IMG/VR virus record: IMGVR_UViG_3300036800_000053
Span: 1-32,476 of that record
DNA from: a virus
Reading direction: 5' to 3' (one strand)
DNA length: 32,476 nucleotides
Translations under genes and position numbers: made by a program
Part shown: piece by piece, positions 24,240-28,830 of the stretch
Layout of the letters: every line of letters begins with the position of its first letter
How positions within the stretch are numbered: position 1 is the first letter of the stretch
Notes under the pieces: generated by a model
Database searches by the model: none
Told to the model about the DNA's origin: nothing
What the model saw: the letters and a program-made list of their open reading frames with translations, nothing else

Positions 24240-24662
24240 CTAATCTTTATACCACTTGTGCCCTGGGAAACGCATTCTCTCTTTCTGCTCATTGCGAACA
24301 TCAAGATCGACAATCACAAACCATTCAATGGGCTCTGTTGAGTCCCAATTTGCATCTTTGTGCCAAGAGACGCCGTTGAAGTAGGCGTGCCCGCAGGTCT
24401 CACTATAGGAGCCTGACGGATACGATCGCCCGACTTTCATCCTGCCAAGATACTCACCTTCAGTAGGTTCTTGCTCTACAAGGACGTAGGCGAGATTTCT
24501 AGGCTTCCCTGGCCCATCTATGCGACCCTTTCCCTCAGGTCGTAATCCCCCTTTCTCCTGGATATCCCAAAATGTAGATGTAATCCCCATGCTCTTTCGA
24601 GGATCATCGGGGGCATAGTGGGTCGTATTTCCCATGCTTGCCCATGCTTCAGGCCAGCTCAT
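24240..24662 (-). CDS. Hypothetical protein
   Basis: The start at 24662 is chosen because AAAGGACG lies 4 bases upstream. A longer version from 24734 would overlap the preceding gene by 28 bases and lacks such a site. The 140-residue protein is Trp/Gly/Pro-rich: NTTHYAPDDPRKSMGITSTFWDI, YLGRMKVGRSYPSGSYSETCGHAYF and IEWFVIVDLDVRNEQKERM. The C-terminal 'EWFVIVDLDVRNEQ' looks like a buried strand plus helix. A 6-bp hairpin GGGGAA / TTCCCC (24677-24695) lies just before the ribosome site. No family was recognised. Confidence 0.65.
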   Translation of the reverse strand: MSWPEAWASMGNTTHYAPDDPRKSMGITSTFWDIQEKGGLRPEGKGRIDGPGKPRNLAYVLVEQEPTEGEYLGRMKVGRSYPSGSYSETCGHAYFNGVSWHKDANWDSTEPIEWFVIVDLDVRNEQKERMRFPGHKWYKD

Positions 24663-24706
24663 AGAACGTCCTTTCTGGGGAAAATAGTCTTCCCCCAAAC
24701 ACTTTT

Positions 24707-25378
24707 CTAAATGGAAGAGATGCCCTTTTCCCAATCCGCAATTACATCCTTATGGACTCTCTCTCTCAGAATCTTTCTCCACGTACCTTCTGATACTCCC
24801 TTCGGAGTCGATGGCCATGTAGAGAAGATACCCCATTGCCCGCCGTGATAGAAAATCTGTGGACGCCCAGCCGCTGCAATCCACACTTTTATTTCCCGAT
24901 AGCGAGAAGTATTCTGATCTGCCTGAAAGATTAGGGACCCTTCAGGGACAAACACACGCTGCGTGCCGTAGGACCATTGCCCATTTTTTTGATAGGCAAT
25001 TTGATCCATCCGAGGATCAATTAATTCTCCCAATGGAGAATACACATACAATTTGTGGAATTCTGCATTTGCATTGGGACCATCTTCCCATTCGAAAGAC
25101 ACTTCCCTGGACTCTTCTACTTCTACAAAATCATGCTGAATATTTTGATTTGCCATTTGCTCTAACTCGCTTTCTTGTGCTAGGGCACTGCCTGACATCA
25201 GGCGTGCTAATTTTAACTCTTCAGGAGAAAACCACAACTCGCAAGGGATAGTTCTGAGAGCCTCGTAGAGGCTCTCTTCCGAATTGTATTGCTTATCTGG
25301 CAGCTTCCCAGAGAGCGAAGAGGGATCGGGCATTCCATAGATGCCCGATCCGATCGGAGGATCGCACGGCTTTCTCAT
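24707..25378 (-). CDS. Hypothetical protein overlapping its upstream neighbour
   Basis: This 223-residue frame ends 44 bases before the 24662 start and overlaps the upstream gene by 86 bases. Residues ~30-75 are helical (SEESLYEALRTIPCELWFSPEELKLARLM), residues ~85-200 beta-rich and aromatic (LYVYSPLGELIDP, WSYGTQRVFVPEGSLIFQ, KVWIAAAGRPQIFYHGGQWGIF). The C-terminal part is helical (WRKILRERVHKDVIADWEKG). Neither ATG 25378 nor ATG 25333 has a clear ribosome site. Two perfect hairpins (25387-25404, 25323-25351) flank the first ATG, so coupling or recoding from the upstream frame is possible. Function unknown. Confidence 0.6.
   Translation of the reverse strand: MRKPCDPPIGSGIYGMPDPSSLSGKLPDKQYNSEESLYEALRTIPCELWFSPEELKLARLMSGSALAQESELEQMANQNIQHDFVEVEESREVSFEWEDGPNANAEFHKLYVYSPLGELIDPRMDQIAYQKNGQWSYGTQRVFVPEGSLIFQADQNTSRYREIKVWIAAAGRPQIFYHGGQWGIFSTWPSTPKGVSEGTWRKILRERVHKDVIADWEKGISSI
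25256..25276. repeat. Perfect 9-bp hairpin within coding sequence
   Basis: GAGAGCCTC (25256-25264), loop GTA, GAGGCTCTC (25268-25276). It lies inside the minus-strand gene 24707-25378. Further stems in this gene are TTGATCC/GGATCAA (25001-25020), ATTCTCC/GGAGAAT (25024-25041) and GCAC-T-GCCTG/CAGGC-GTGC (25185-25207). Confidence 0.75.
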
Positions 25379-25661
25379 CTAATCTTGGGGAGATATTTCT
25401 CCCCTGATGACGGATATATCTTTGGCTCTCATTCCCCATATAATTTGTGTCCCCCTCTTCCATGGGGAGATTCCACGGATTGCAATATCCTTCGTACATG
25501 GCATTTTGAGGAACATCCTCTATTGCCATTTCTCTTTTTTCCCATTTCCACTCACTCCACTCCTTTGTTGTCCACTTTGGAGGAAGAGAATATATTCTTC
25601 CTCCAGACTCTCGAAATTCCTTATGCTCCTTTTGTCCTTTTGGAGCGTAGAATTCCATCAT
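25293..25661 (-). CDS. Hypothetical Trp-rich protein, first gene of leftward operon
   Basis: This 122-residue frame lies directly behind the consensus promoter at 25749-25720. Its N-terminus (EFYAPKGQKEHKEFRESGGRIY) is followed by a Trp/Lys/Glu-rich stretch (PPKWTTKEWSEWKWEKREM). The last ~29 residues overlap the downstream gene and look less protein-like. The ribosome site is weak (AGAAAG, ~9 bases upstream), and two ATGs lie in tandem. A perfect 10-bp hairpin (25578-25605) lies within the coding sequence. Function unknown; the frame is believed real because of promoter placement. Confidence 0.55.
   Translation of the reverse strand: MMEFYAPKGQKEHKEFRESGGRIYSLPPKWTTKEWSEWKWEKREMAIEDVPQNAMYEGYCNPWNLPMEEGDTNYMGNESQRYIRHQGRNISPRLDEKAVRSSDRIGHLWNARSLFALWEAAR
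25323..25351. repeat. Perfect 11-bp hairpin in gene overlap
   Basis: GGATCGGGCAT (25323-25333) / ATGCCCGATCC (25341-25351), 11-bp stem with a 7-base loop. It lies where two minus-strand reading frames overlap, directly downstream of the ATG at 25378, and includes the alternative ATG at 25333. Confidence 0.8.
25387..25404. repeat. Perfect 7-bp hairpin before ATG 25378
   Basis: GGGGAGA (25387-25393), loop TATT, TCTCCCC (25398-25404). On the minus strand it ends 8 bases before the ATG at 25378 and would hide the only GGGGAG ribosome-like sequence in that area. Confidence 0.7.
25578..25605. repeat. Perfect 10-bp hairpin within coding sequence
   Basis: TGGAGGAAGA (25578-25587) / TCTTCCTCCA (25596-25605) with an 8-base loop. 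It lies within the minus-strand gene 25293-25661, in the codons for residues ~19-28. Confidence 0.75.
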
Positions 25662-25719
25662 AATATTTTTCTTTCTGAGATTGCTCTCACTCGCAAGAAC
25701 AACTCTTGCTTACACTAGT

Positions 25720-25749
25720 ATTATATGATAAATCTTACAGAACTGTCAA
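25720..25749 (-). promoter_or_regulatory. Consensus promoter of leftward operon
   Basis: On the minus strand TTGACA (25749-25744), 18 bases, TATAAT (25725-25720): both boxes perfect. The block GTAAGATnnATCATATAATACT that ends here also occurs at the 26757-26729 promoter, so the two are related. A 6-bp hairpin GCAAGA / TCTTGC (25693-25709) lies in the leader between promoter and the ATG at 25661. Confidence 0.9.
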
Positions 25750-25778
25750 GGGGGTTTGGGTCCAATCTGGGAAGTCCC

Positions 25779-25793
25779 GTTAAACCCGTTTAC
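25779..25793. promoter_or_regulatory. Operator-like palindrome, copy 1
   Basis: GTTAAACCCGTTTAC is a near-palindrome (GT-AAAC, 2-3 bases, GTTTAC) that touches the stop codon of the RHH regulator gene. It lies 30 bases upstream of the perfect promoter at 25749. A second copy in reversed orientation (13 of 15 bases identical) lies at 26266-26280. Binding by the RHH protein encoded between them is a reasonable guess. Confidence 0.5.
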
Positions 25794-26062
25794 TACTCTG
25801 GTATATGCGTCTCGACATAGTGCAATCCGCAATACCACTTGCTTGGCTCACACTTGCCGGTCTTGCACTCGACTTCAGCAGGATTGTCGCACATTGAGCA
25901 AGTCTGCTGCCGCCTAATTTCTGCCCTTAGAGCAGTGTTGGCAAAATCGCTCCGCTGTCCCTCAGGGAGACTGTCGATATACTCAGCAGTCTCCCTGTCG
26001 ATTGTGAAGGATCGTTTGACGCGATCCTTGGAGGGCCGTCCACCAGGATGCTTACCTTCCAT
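25793..26062 (-). CDS. Ribbon-helix-helix regulator with C-terminal zinc finger
   Basis: The start at 26062 is preceded by CAGAAGGACG; the frame runs on to 26257 but that part is low-complexity and crosses palindromes. The 89-residue protein has a basic N-terminus (GGRPSKDRVKRS). A ribbon-helix-helix-like segment (SFTIDRETAEYIDSLPEGQRSDFANTALRAEIRR, residues ~18-51) fits DNA-binding Arc/CopG-type dimers. C55-x2-C58, C66, C71, C78-x2-H81 then form a likely zinc-binding tail. Palindromes upstream (26108-26131) and on either side (25779, 26266) are candidate operators, suggesting autoregulation. The fusion of RHH and zinc finger is uncommon. Confidence 0.72.
   Translation of the reverse strand: MEGKHPGGRPSKDRVKRSFTIDRETAEYIDSLPEGQRSDFANTALRAEIRRQQTCSMCDNPAEVECKTGKCEPSKWYCGLHYVETHIPE
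25963..25997. repeat. Perfect 11-bp hairpin inside RHH gene
   Basis: CAGGGAGACTG (25963-25973) and CAGTCTCCCTG (25987-25997) form a perfect 11-bp stem with a 13-base loop within codons 25-38 of the regulator. CTGTCGAT is also repeated directly on both sides of the loop. Confidence 0.8.
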
Positions 26063-26080
26063 AATTCGTCCTTCTGGGGA

Positions 26081-26102
26081 CCCAATCCCTGAAGGGATTG
26101 GG
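26081..26102. promoter_or_regulatory. Hairpin in leader of RHH gene
   Basis: CCCAATCCC (26081-26089), loop TGAA, GGGATTGGG (26094-26102): a perfect 9-bp stem with a tetraloop. Read on the minus strand it ends 18 bases before the RHH start codon, immediately ahead of the ribosome site. It may act on translation or protect the mRNA 5' end; there is no T-run, so it is not a terminator. Confidence 0.65.
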
Positions 26103-26107
26103 AGGAA

Positions 26108-26131
26108 AGAAACAGCCTGCAGGCTGTTTCT
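26108..26131. promoter_or_regulatory. Perfect 24-bp palindrome upstream of RHH gene
   Basis: Bases 26108-26131 form a perfect uninterrupted palindrome centred on CTGCAG, with half-site GAAACAGCCTG. It lies 46 bases upstream of the RHH regulator's start codon. A zero-loop palindrome of this length suits a dimeric DNA-binding protein better than an RNA hairpin; autoregulation by the RHH protein is an inference. Confidence 0.6.
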
Positions 26132-26265
26132 GTTCGATAAGATAGCCCCTTGCGGGGGACCGTTTTGTGTCGGATACGGACAAACCCCTCTGGTTTCCCA
26201 GGTAATGGTAGCCTTGACGATGTTAGAAAGCGGTTTGTTTGTCAGCAGCACTGGCACTAACCCTC

Positions 26266-26280
26266 GTAAACCTGTTTAAC
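26266..26280. promoter_or_regulatory. Operator-like palindrome, copy 2
   Basis: GTAAACCTGTTTAAC is the reverse-orientation partner of 25779-25793; read on the minus strand it is GTTAAACAGGTTTAC, 13 of 15 identical. The two copies bracket the RHH regulator gene and its leader. Confidence 0.5.
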
Positions 26281-26426
26281 CACTGACCGTAGAGCATCGG
26301 ACTGGCTATCGCATCCTATGGTACCTATGTATTCGCCTCTAACGTAGCCCGATAGCTACCGAAGTAGCCCTGGCTGGGTCTGGTCAGGTGAAGCTAGAGA
26401 GAAGACGGGCAGAAACCACCCCATCT

Positions 26427-26690
26427 CTACAAGCCCATCCCCTTTAGGGGATCGGGTCCCTGACCCTCATCCAGGAAATTGTCGATACTCATTTGAAGAC
26501 CGTCAAATGAGGAACATGAGATTTGTCCAGCACCTCTTTCATGCTCATCATCCGCGTTTCGACCCCAAAGAACAATCTCGCCGTCTTCAGCTTGATTTTG
26601 CAGCATGCCGAACACGTTGCCTGTGACTGCGTGGTAGTAGACCTCATTGCGGTCTAAATCGGTGATGTCCCAGAAAGTAACTTGTTTCAT
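26427..26690 (-). CDS. Small hypothetical protein
   Basis: This 87-residue protein lies behind a perfect promoter (26757-26729) with GAAGGAG before the ATG. The N-terminus (KQVTFWDITDLDRNEVYYHAVTGNVFGML) looks like a beta-beta-alpha fold, then EDGEIVLWGRNADDEHERG and a final helix (SSFDGLQMSIDNFLDEG). A stem of ATCCCC/GGGGAT with flanking CCC/GGG (26434-26456) lies within the last codons. No domain was recognised. The tidy promoter suggests constitutive or early expression. Confidence 0.7.
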   Translation of the reverse strand: MKQVTFWDITDLDRNEVYYHAVTGNVFGMLQNQAEDGEIVLWGRNADDEHERGAGQISCSSFDGLQMSIDNFLDEGQGPDPLKGMGL

Positions 26691-26728
26691 TCGCTTGCTC
26701 CTTCGTTTGCGTTGTTTGATCTATGAGT

Positions 26729-26757
26729 ATTATATGATTTATCTTACTAAATGTCAA
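26729..26757 (-). promoter_or_regulatory. Consensus promoter of gene 26427-26690
   Basis: On the minus strand TTGACA (26757-26752), 17 bases, TATAAT (26734-26729): both boxes perfect. Directly upstream is TTGAAAAG, and 45 bases upstream the box CATGACGGG. Both are shared with the promoter at 27833-27805, while the spacer and -10 block are shared with the promoter at 25749-25720. Confidence 0.9.
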
Positions 26758-26802
26758 CACTTTTCAATGTGAATATGTGGCATCGCTAGAAAGTCGTCCA
26801 TG

Positions 26803-26822
26803 CCCGTCATGCATCTCTATTG
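26803..26822 (-). repeat. Promoter-upstream box, copy 1
   Basis: CAATAGAGATGCATGACGGG on the minus strand matches 18 of 20 bases with the copy at 27869-27888. It lies 45 bases upstream of the -35 of the promoter at 26757. Both copies are followed by ATGCCA and TTGAAA before the promoter, so whole promoter regions appear duplicated. Confidence 0.65.
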
Positions 26823-26834
26823 TGGCAAAAAGAG

Positions 26835-26860
26835 AGCTGCTAGATGGTGGACTAGCAGCT
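26835..26860 (-). terminator. Terminator of three-gene leftward operon
   Basis: AGCTGCTAG (26835-26843) / CTAGCAGCT (26852-26860), a perfect 9-bp stem with an 8-base loop. On the minus strand it is followed by CTCTTTTTG. It lies 5 bases after the stop of the gene ending at 26866 and before the next gene's promoter. Confidence 0.88.
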
Positions 26861-26865
26861 TGGGG

Positions 26866-27144
26866 CTATATTCTCTCATCCAAGAACTCTTCAATCTCTT
26901 TGAGAAACTTGAAACTTTGTGCTCGTCTCTCTTCGACTGTATTATCATCAGGAGAGACATACGGAGCAATCCAGTATCTTGGTTCCTGTGGATACTGATG
27001 GCCCACAGGAATATATTTGCTTGTGCTATTCATCCAATTCCAACCAGCCTCTTGCAACTTCTGATTGACCCGATCCTTGATCTTCGGACCGGACCCAGAA
27101 CGGGCGCCACCCCAATTGGGATTATTTTCTATTCTTCTGCTCAT
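26866..27144 (-). CDS. Small hypothetical protein, Gly/Arg-rich N-terminus
   Basis: This 92-residue protein has its ATG overlapping the stop of the upstream gene (ATGA), so it is translationally coupled. The N-terminal NPNWGGARSGSGPKIKDRVNQKLQEAG has the WGGARxGSGxK lead often seen in small phage DNA-associated proteins. The middle is Pro/Tyr/Trp-rich (IPVGHQYPQEPRYWIAPY), and the end is helical (VEERRAQSFKFLKEIEEFLDE). It is the last gene before the terminator at 26835-26860. Function unknown. Confidence 0.68.
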   Translation of the reverse strand: MSRRIENNPNWGGARSGSGPKIKDRVNQKLQEAGWNWMNSTSKYIPVGHQYPQEPRYWIAPYVSPDDNTVEERRAQSFKFLKEIEEFLDERI

Positions 27145-27374
27145 AGGCCATACTCATTTCTTCTGTAGGCTAGACCGTCTTGCGCACTAGGATCAAGACG
27201 GCACTCTACAAATACATCATCATTGGCTTGTGCCTTGGCAACCGTCTCCCTGCCAAGATCCTGCATTGCTTGCTGCACGGCTTTAGCAGCCCACATATCC
27301 TTGAATATCCCCACATCCTCACCATCTAAACACACAGAATACTCATGCGGATAATGCACTTCATTCAATTTCAT
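27141..27374 (-). CDS. Small hypothetical protein
   Basis: This 77-residue protein is preceded by AGGAGA with 7-base spacing. A strand-turn-helix start (YSVCLDGEDVGIFKDMWAAKAVQQAMQDL) is followed by a charged, probably extended C-terminus (VFVECRLDPSAQDGLAYRR). It is the second gene of the unit starting at promoter 27833, 10 bases after the DUF3820-like gene. No family was recognised. Confidence 0.68.
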   Translation of the reverse strand: MKLNEVHYPHEYSVCLDGEDVGIFKDMWAAKAVQQAMQDLGRETVAKAQANDDVFVECRLDPSAQDGLAYRRNEYGL

Positions 27375-27384
27375 AATTCATCTC

Positions 27385-27756
27385 CTATGCAATCTTGATT
27401 TGCACGACAACTTGATCTTTCAGCTCTTTTGCATCAGAAAGGCCGATTTCGACCTTCTGACCAATCTCAAGACTTGCTGCCACCCCTACAAGAGATGGAT
27501 CAACATTGACGCAGAAGGACAGAAATCCTTGCTTCAATTCGAGAGACTTCCCCTCTTCTATGACATCCTCAATTTGAAATTTCCCGACATGCATGCTTTT
27601 CTCCTCTTTCTTTTCCAGGAGTTGCTTGGCGTCGTCTGCATACGGCTGGTTGCAAGGCTTGAGCACCGCTTTATGTGTTGCCAGCCACTTGACATAGCCC
27701 TCTTCGCATCTCTCAAGCGCTTTGCCCTTGTTCTTGCCGAATGGTAGACTTCTCAT
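27385..27756 (-). CDS. DUF3820-like protein
   Basis: This 123-residue protein starts after GGGAG. Its N-terminus (SLPFGKNKGKALERCEEGYVKWLATHKAVL, residues ~3-33) matches the small DUF3820/QSregVF_b pattern 'PFGKxKGxxL...YxxWL', found alone or joined to nuclease and replication proteins in phages and bacteria. Residues ~55-123 form a separate beta-rich part (FQIEDVIEEGKSLELKQGFLSFCVNV ... VAASLEIGQKVEIGLSDA). The exact biochemical role is unknown. It heads a three-gene unit with a perfect promoter and terminator. Confidence 0.75.
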   Translation of the reverse strand: MRSLPFGKNKGKALERCEEGYVKWLATHKAVLKPCNQPYADDAKQLLEKKEEKSMHVGKFQIEDVIEEGKSLELKQGFLSFCVNVDPSLVGVAASLEIGQKVEIGLSDAKELKDQVVVQIKIA

Positions 27757-27804
27757 TTTACAACTCCCAGACTTTCAAATTTGTACTTCACTTTGTATAC
27801 TTGG

Positions 27805-27833
27805 ATTATATTTCATTCAAGATGAATTGTCAA
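27805..27833 (-). promoter_or_regulatory. Consensus promoter of DUF3820-like gene unit
   Basis: On the minus strand TTGACA (27833-27828), 17 bases, TATAAT (27810-27805): both boxes perfect. TTGAAACG lies directly upstream, and the CATGACGGG box 35 bases upstream, as at the 26757 promoter. Confidence 0.9.
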
Positions 27834-27868
27834 GCGTTTCAAGTTGACTTTCTGGCATGATGCAAAAA

Positions 27869-27888
27869 CCCGTCATGCGTCTCTAATG
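27869..27888 (-). repeat. Promoter-upstream box, copy 2
   Basis: CATTAGAGACGCATGACGGG on the minus strand, 18 of 20 identical to 26803-26822. It overlaps the last codon and stop of the 25-residue gene at 27883. Its distance to the following -35 (35 bases) is 10 bases, about one helical turn, less than in copy 1. Confidence 0.65.
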
Positions 27889-27960
27889 GATGTATATCGA
27901 TATAATGACACCCAGTACCATTAGAAGCACAAATACCAGTATTGGTGTAAATCTATTCAT
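27883..27960 (-). CDS. 25-residue single-span membrane miniprotein
   Basis: The short frame codes MNRFTPILVFVLLMVLGVII followed by SIYIH, almost entirely one membrane helix with a basic N-terminus (Arg3). It has a good ribosome site (GGAGA, 5-6 bases before the ATG) on the minus strand. It lies 25 bases beyond the terminator at 27988-28020, so it may be expressed by read-through from the promoter at 28116. Candidate roles include a mini-holin, toxin or membrane modulator; none can be assigned. Confidence 0.55.
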   Translation of the reverse strand: MNRFTPILVFVLLMVLGVIISIYIH

Positions 27961-27983
27961 CAATTTCTCCTGCAACTGGACAG

Positions 27984-28081
27984 CAAAAAGCGGCTATCCA
28001 CTACTAATAGATAGCCGCTTCGTGAAAGGCCAGGTACTTGTTGCTAACAAGCGTATCCAGCATTCCAAAGTAAAAACTGCT
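27984..28081 (-). ncRNA. Candidate ~97-nt small RNA
   Basis: A promoter (TTGACA-N17-TAGTAT, 28116-28088) would start transcription near 28081, and a strong terminator (28020-27988 plus T-run) would end it near 27984. The segment between contains a 6-bp hairpin CTTGTT / AACAAG (28037-28051) and no reading frame with a ribosome site; the only one is 19 codons, without one. This is what a stand-alone small RNA gene would look like. Its target is unknown, and a leader or attenuator for the miniprotein downstream is an alternative. Confidence 0.5.
27988..28020 (-). terminator. Terminator of candidate small RNA
   Basis: AAGCGGCTATC (27988-27998) / GATAGCCGCTT (28010-28020), a perfect 11-bp stem with an 11-base loop. 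On the minus strand it runs into TTTTT (27989-27985). Confidence 0.9.
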
Positions 28082-28097
28082 AGGGACATACTAGCAG
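28072..28097 (-). terminator. Hairpin with T-run overlapping a -10 box
   Basis: CTGCTAG (28077-28083) / CTAGCAG (28091-28097), a perfect 7-bp stem with a 7-base loop. On the minus strand it is followed by TTTTT (28076-28072). The left part of the stem contains the TAGTAT -10 box of the promoter at 28116. It may be a back-up terminator for the nuclease gene, an operator on the small-RNA promoter, or both. Confidence 0.65.
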
Positions 28098-28116
28098 ACT
28101 CATCAATATTTGTCAA
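28088..28116 (-). promoter_or_regulatory. Promoter of candidate small RNA
   Basis: On the minus strand TTGACA (28116-28111, perfect), 17 bases, TAGTAT (28093-28088, 4 of 6). It lies between two terminator-like hairpins and faces no gene with a ribosome site for 120 bases. Confidence 0.65.
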
Positions 28117-28138
28117 CCCTCGAAATGAGCACAAAAAT

Positions 28139-28163
28139 AGGGCTACCGACAATTGATAGCCCT
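28139..28163 (-). terminator. Terminator of HNH nuclease gene
   Basis: AGGGCTA (28139-28145) / TAGCCCT (28157-28163), a 7-bp stem with an 11-base loop. On the minus strand it is followed by TTTTTG after one A. It starts 7 bases after the nuclease stop codon. Confidence 0.8.
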
Positions 28164-28169
28164 GACTTC

Positions 28170-28661
28170 TTATATCAATGGGAGCTGTATGATCTTCCTA
28201 GACGGTTCTCGCGTCTGGCACCAATCCGCGTAGTCTGCTAAAGCCCTAATACGTACCGGATCTTCATCTAACTTGCCTAGAGATGTATTGCAGTGGCTAC
28301 ATAGGAGCGCACGGACTTCTCCTGTTTTGTGGTCATGGTCGACTGCCAAGGGATTTATTTCTCCATTCTTTGACCAAGGGCGTTTGCGCGTTTCAGGTTG
28401 CTTGCAAACCTTGCACACGCCATTCTGCTCTTCAAACATCTGATCATATTGCAGTGGGGTCATGCCGACTCTACGAAGATTCCCTTTTCGCCACTTTGCG
28501 GAAGTTGTATTTTCTCTTCTCTGCTTGTTACGACAATCTCGACACCAGCTATCGAGTCCATCTCTTGCGTTTCTTTTTTCGGGGAACCGATCAAAAGGGA
28601 GCCAGTTATCGCACTTCGTGCACTTTTTCTTGTAGACATGCTGTGGTATGCTGTTATTCAT
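28170..28661 (-). CDS. Endonuclease VII-like HNH nuclease
   Basis: The 163-residue version from the ATG at 28661 is preferred. A GTG at 28673 is in frame but sits on top of the AAGGAG site. An N-terminal zinc module (C14-x2-C17, C40-x2-C43) is followed by a His-Me/HNH core of the T4 endonuclease VII type. That core has GVCKVC (C83, C86), LAVDHDHKTGEVRALLCSHCN (D108-H111, C121, C124, N125) and SLGKLDEDP. Such enzymes cut branched or nicked DNA, and many phage HNH proteins aid packaging or act as homing nucleases. It is a free-standing gene with its own promoter and terminator, typical of a mobile or moron-like insert. Confidence 0.87.
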   Translation of the reverse strand: MNNSIPQHVYKKKCTKCDNWLPFDRFPEKRNARDGLDSWCRDCRNKQRRENTTSAKWRKGNLRRVGMTPLQYDQMFEEQNGVCKVCKQPETRKRPWSKNGEINPLAVDHDHKTGEVRALLCSHCNTSLGKLDEDPVRIRALADYADWCQTREPSRKIIQLPLI

Positions 28662-28739
28662 AGCTTGGGTCACTCCTTGCTATCACGCCCTGGGGTGTAT
28701 CAGCACCGCCGGGGCAAACACATATTTAGTTACCTCTAC

Positions 28740-28768
28740 ATTGTACCATGAATCGGCTTCAGAAGCAA
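28740..28768 (-). promoter_or_regulatory. Promoter of HNH nuclease gene
   Basis: On the minus strand TTGCTT (28768-28763), 17 bases, TACAAT (28745-28740; 5 of 6). It lies just after the terminator at 28782-28819 and 79 bases before the nuclease start. Confidence 0.65.
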
Positions 28769-28781
28769 GTTTAGGCCATAA

Positions 28782-28819
28782 AAATAGGAGGCTAATCAAT
28801 AGCGATTAGCCTCCTATTT
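28782..28819 (-). terminator. Strong terminator after excisionase-like gene
   Basis: A perfect 16-bp stem (28782-28797 with 28804-28819; core AGGAGGCTAATC) and a 6-base loop. It is followed on the minus strand by T residues. It ends 12 bases after the stop of the HTH gene and is the longest perfect hairpin in the window. Confidence 0.92.
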
Positions 28820-28830
28820 GCTTGCCATTT

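Larger units (their letters stand above)
26063..26426. other. Gene-poor structured region, 364 bases
   Basis: No credible gene was found between the RHH start (26062) and the end of the next minus-strand gene (26427). In order it holds the 9-bp hairpin, the 24-bp palindrome, short stems CCCC/GGGG (26146-26157) and AAACC/GGTTT (26183-26197), and the operator-like palindrome 26266-26280. It also has a hairpin GCTAC/GTAGC (26355-26368) whose minus-strand loop is TTCG closed by C-G, the very stable cUUCGg tetraloop. CGATAGC (26350-26356) could alternatively pair with GCTATCG (26307-26313). A structured RNA or replication/regulatory site is possible; no promoter was convincing. Confidence 0.45.

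Noticed and set aside
24121-24240. 32-codon minus-strand frame through the repeat leader
   Set aside because: No ribosome site, and its sequence is explained by the direct and inverted repeats.
24859-25663. Plus-strand frames opposite the leftward operon (24859-25251, 25289-25663)
   Set aside because: No plus-strand promoter or ribosome sites. The minus strand carries a perfect promoter, coupled genes and a terminator.
26063-26257. N-terminal extension of the RHH protein
   Set aside because: It would translate the palindromes and hairpins into low-complexity sequence, whereas the ATG at 26062 has an AAGGACG site like its neighbours.
26281-26380. tRNA-like sequence (GTAGAGCATCGGACT)
   Set aside because: The D-arm-like string is there, but no GGTTCGAATCC-type T-arm, no 7-bp acceptor stem and no proper anticodon stem can be drawn on either strand.
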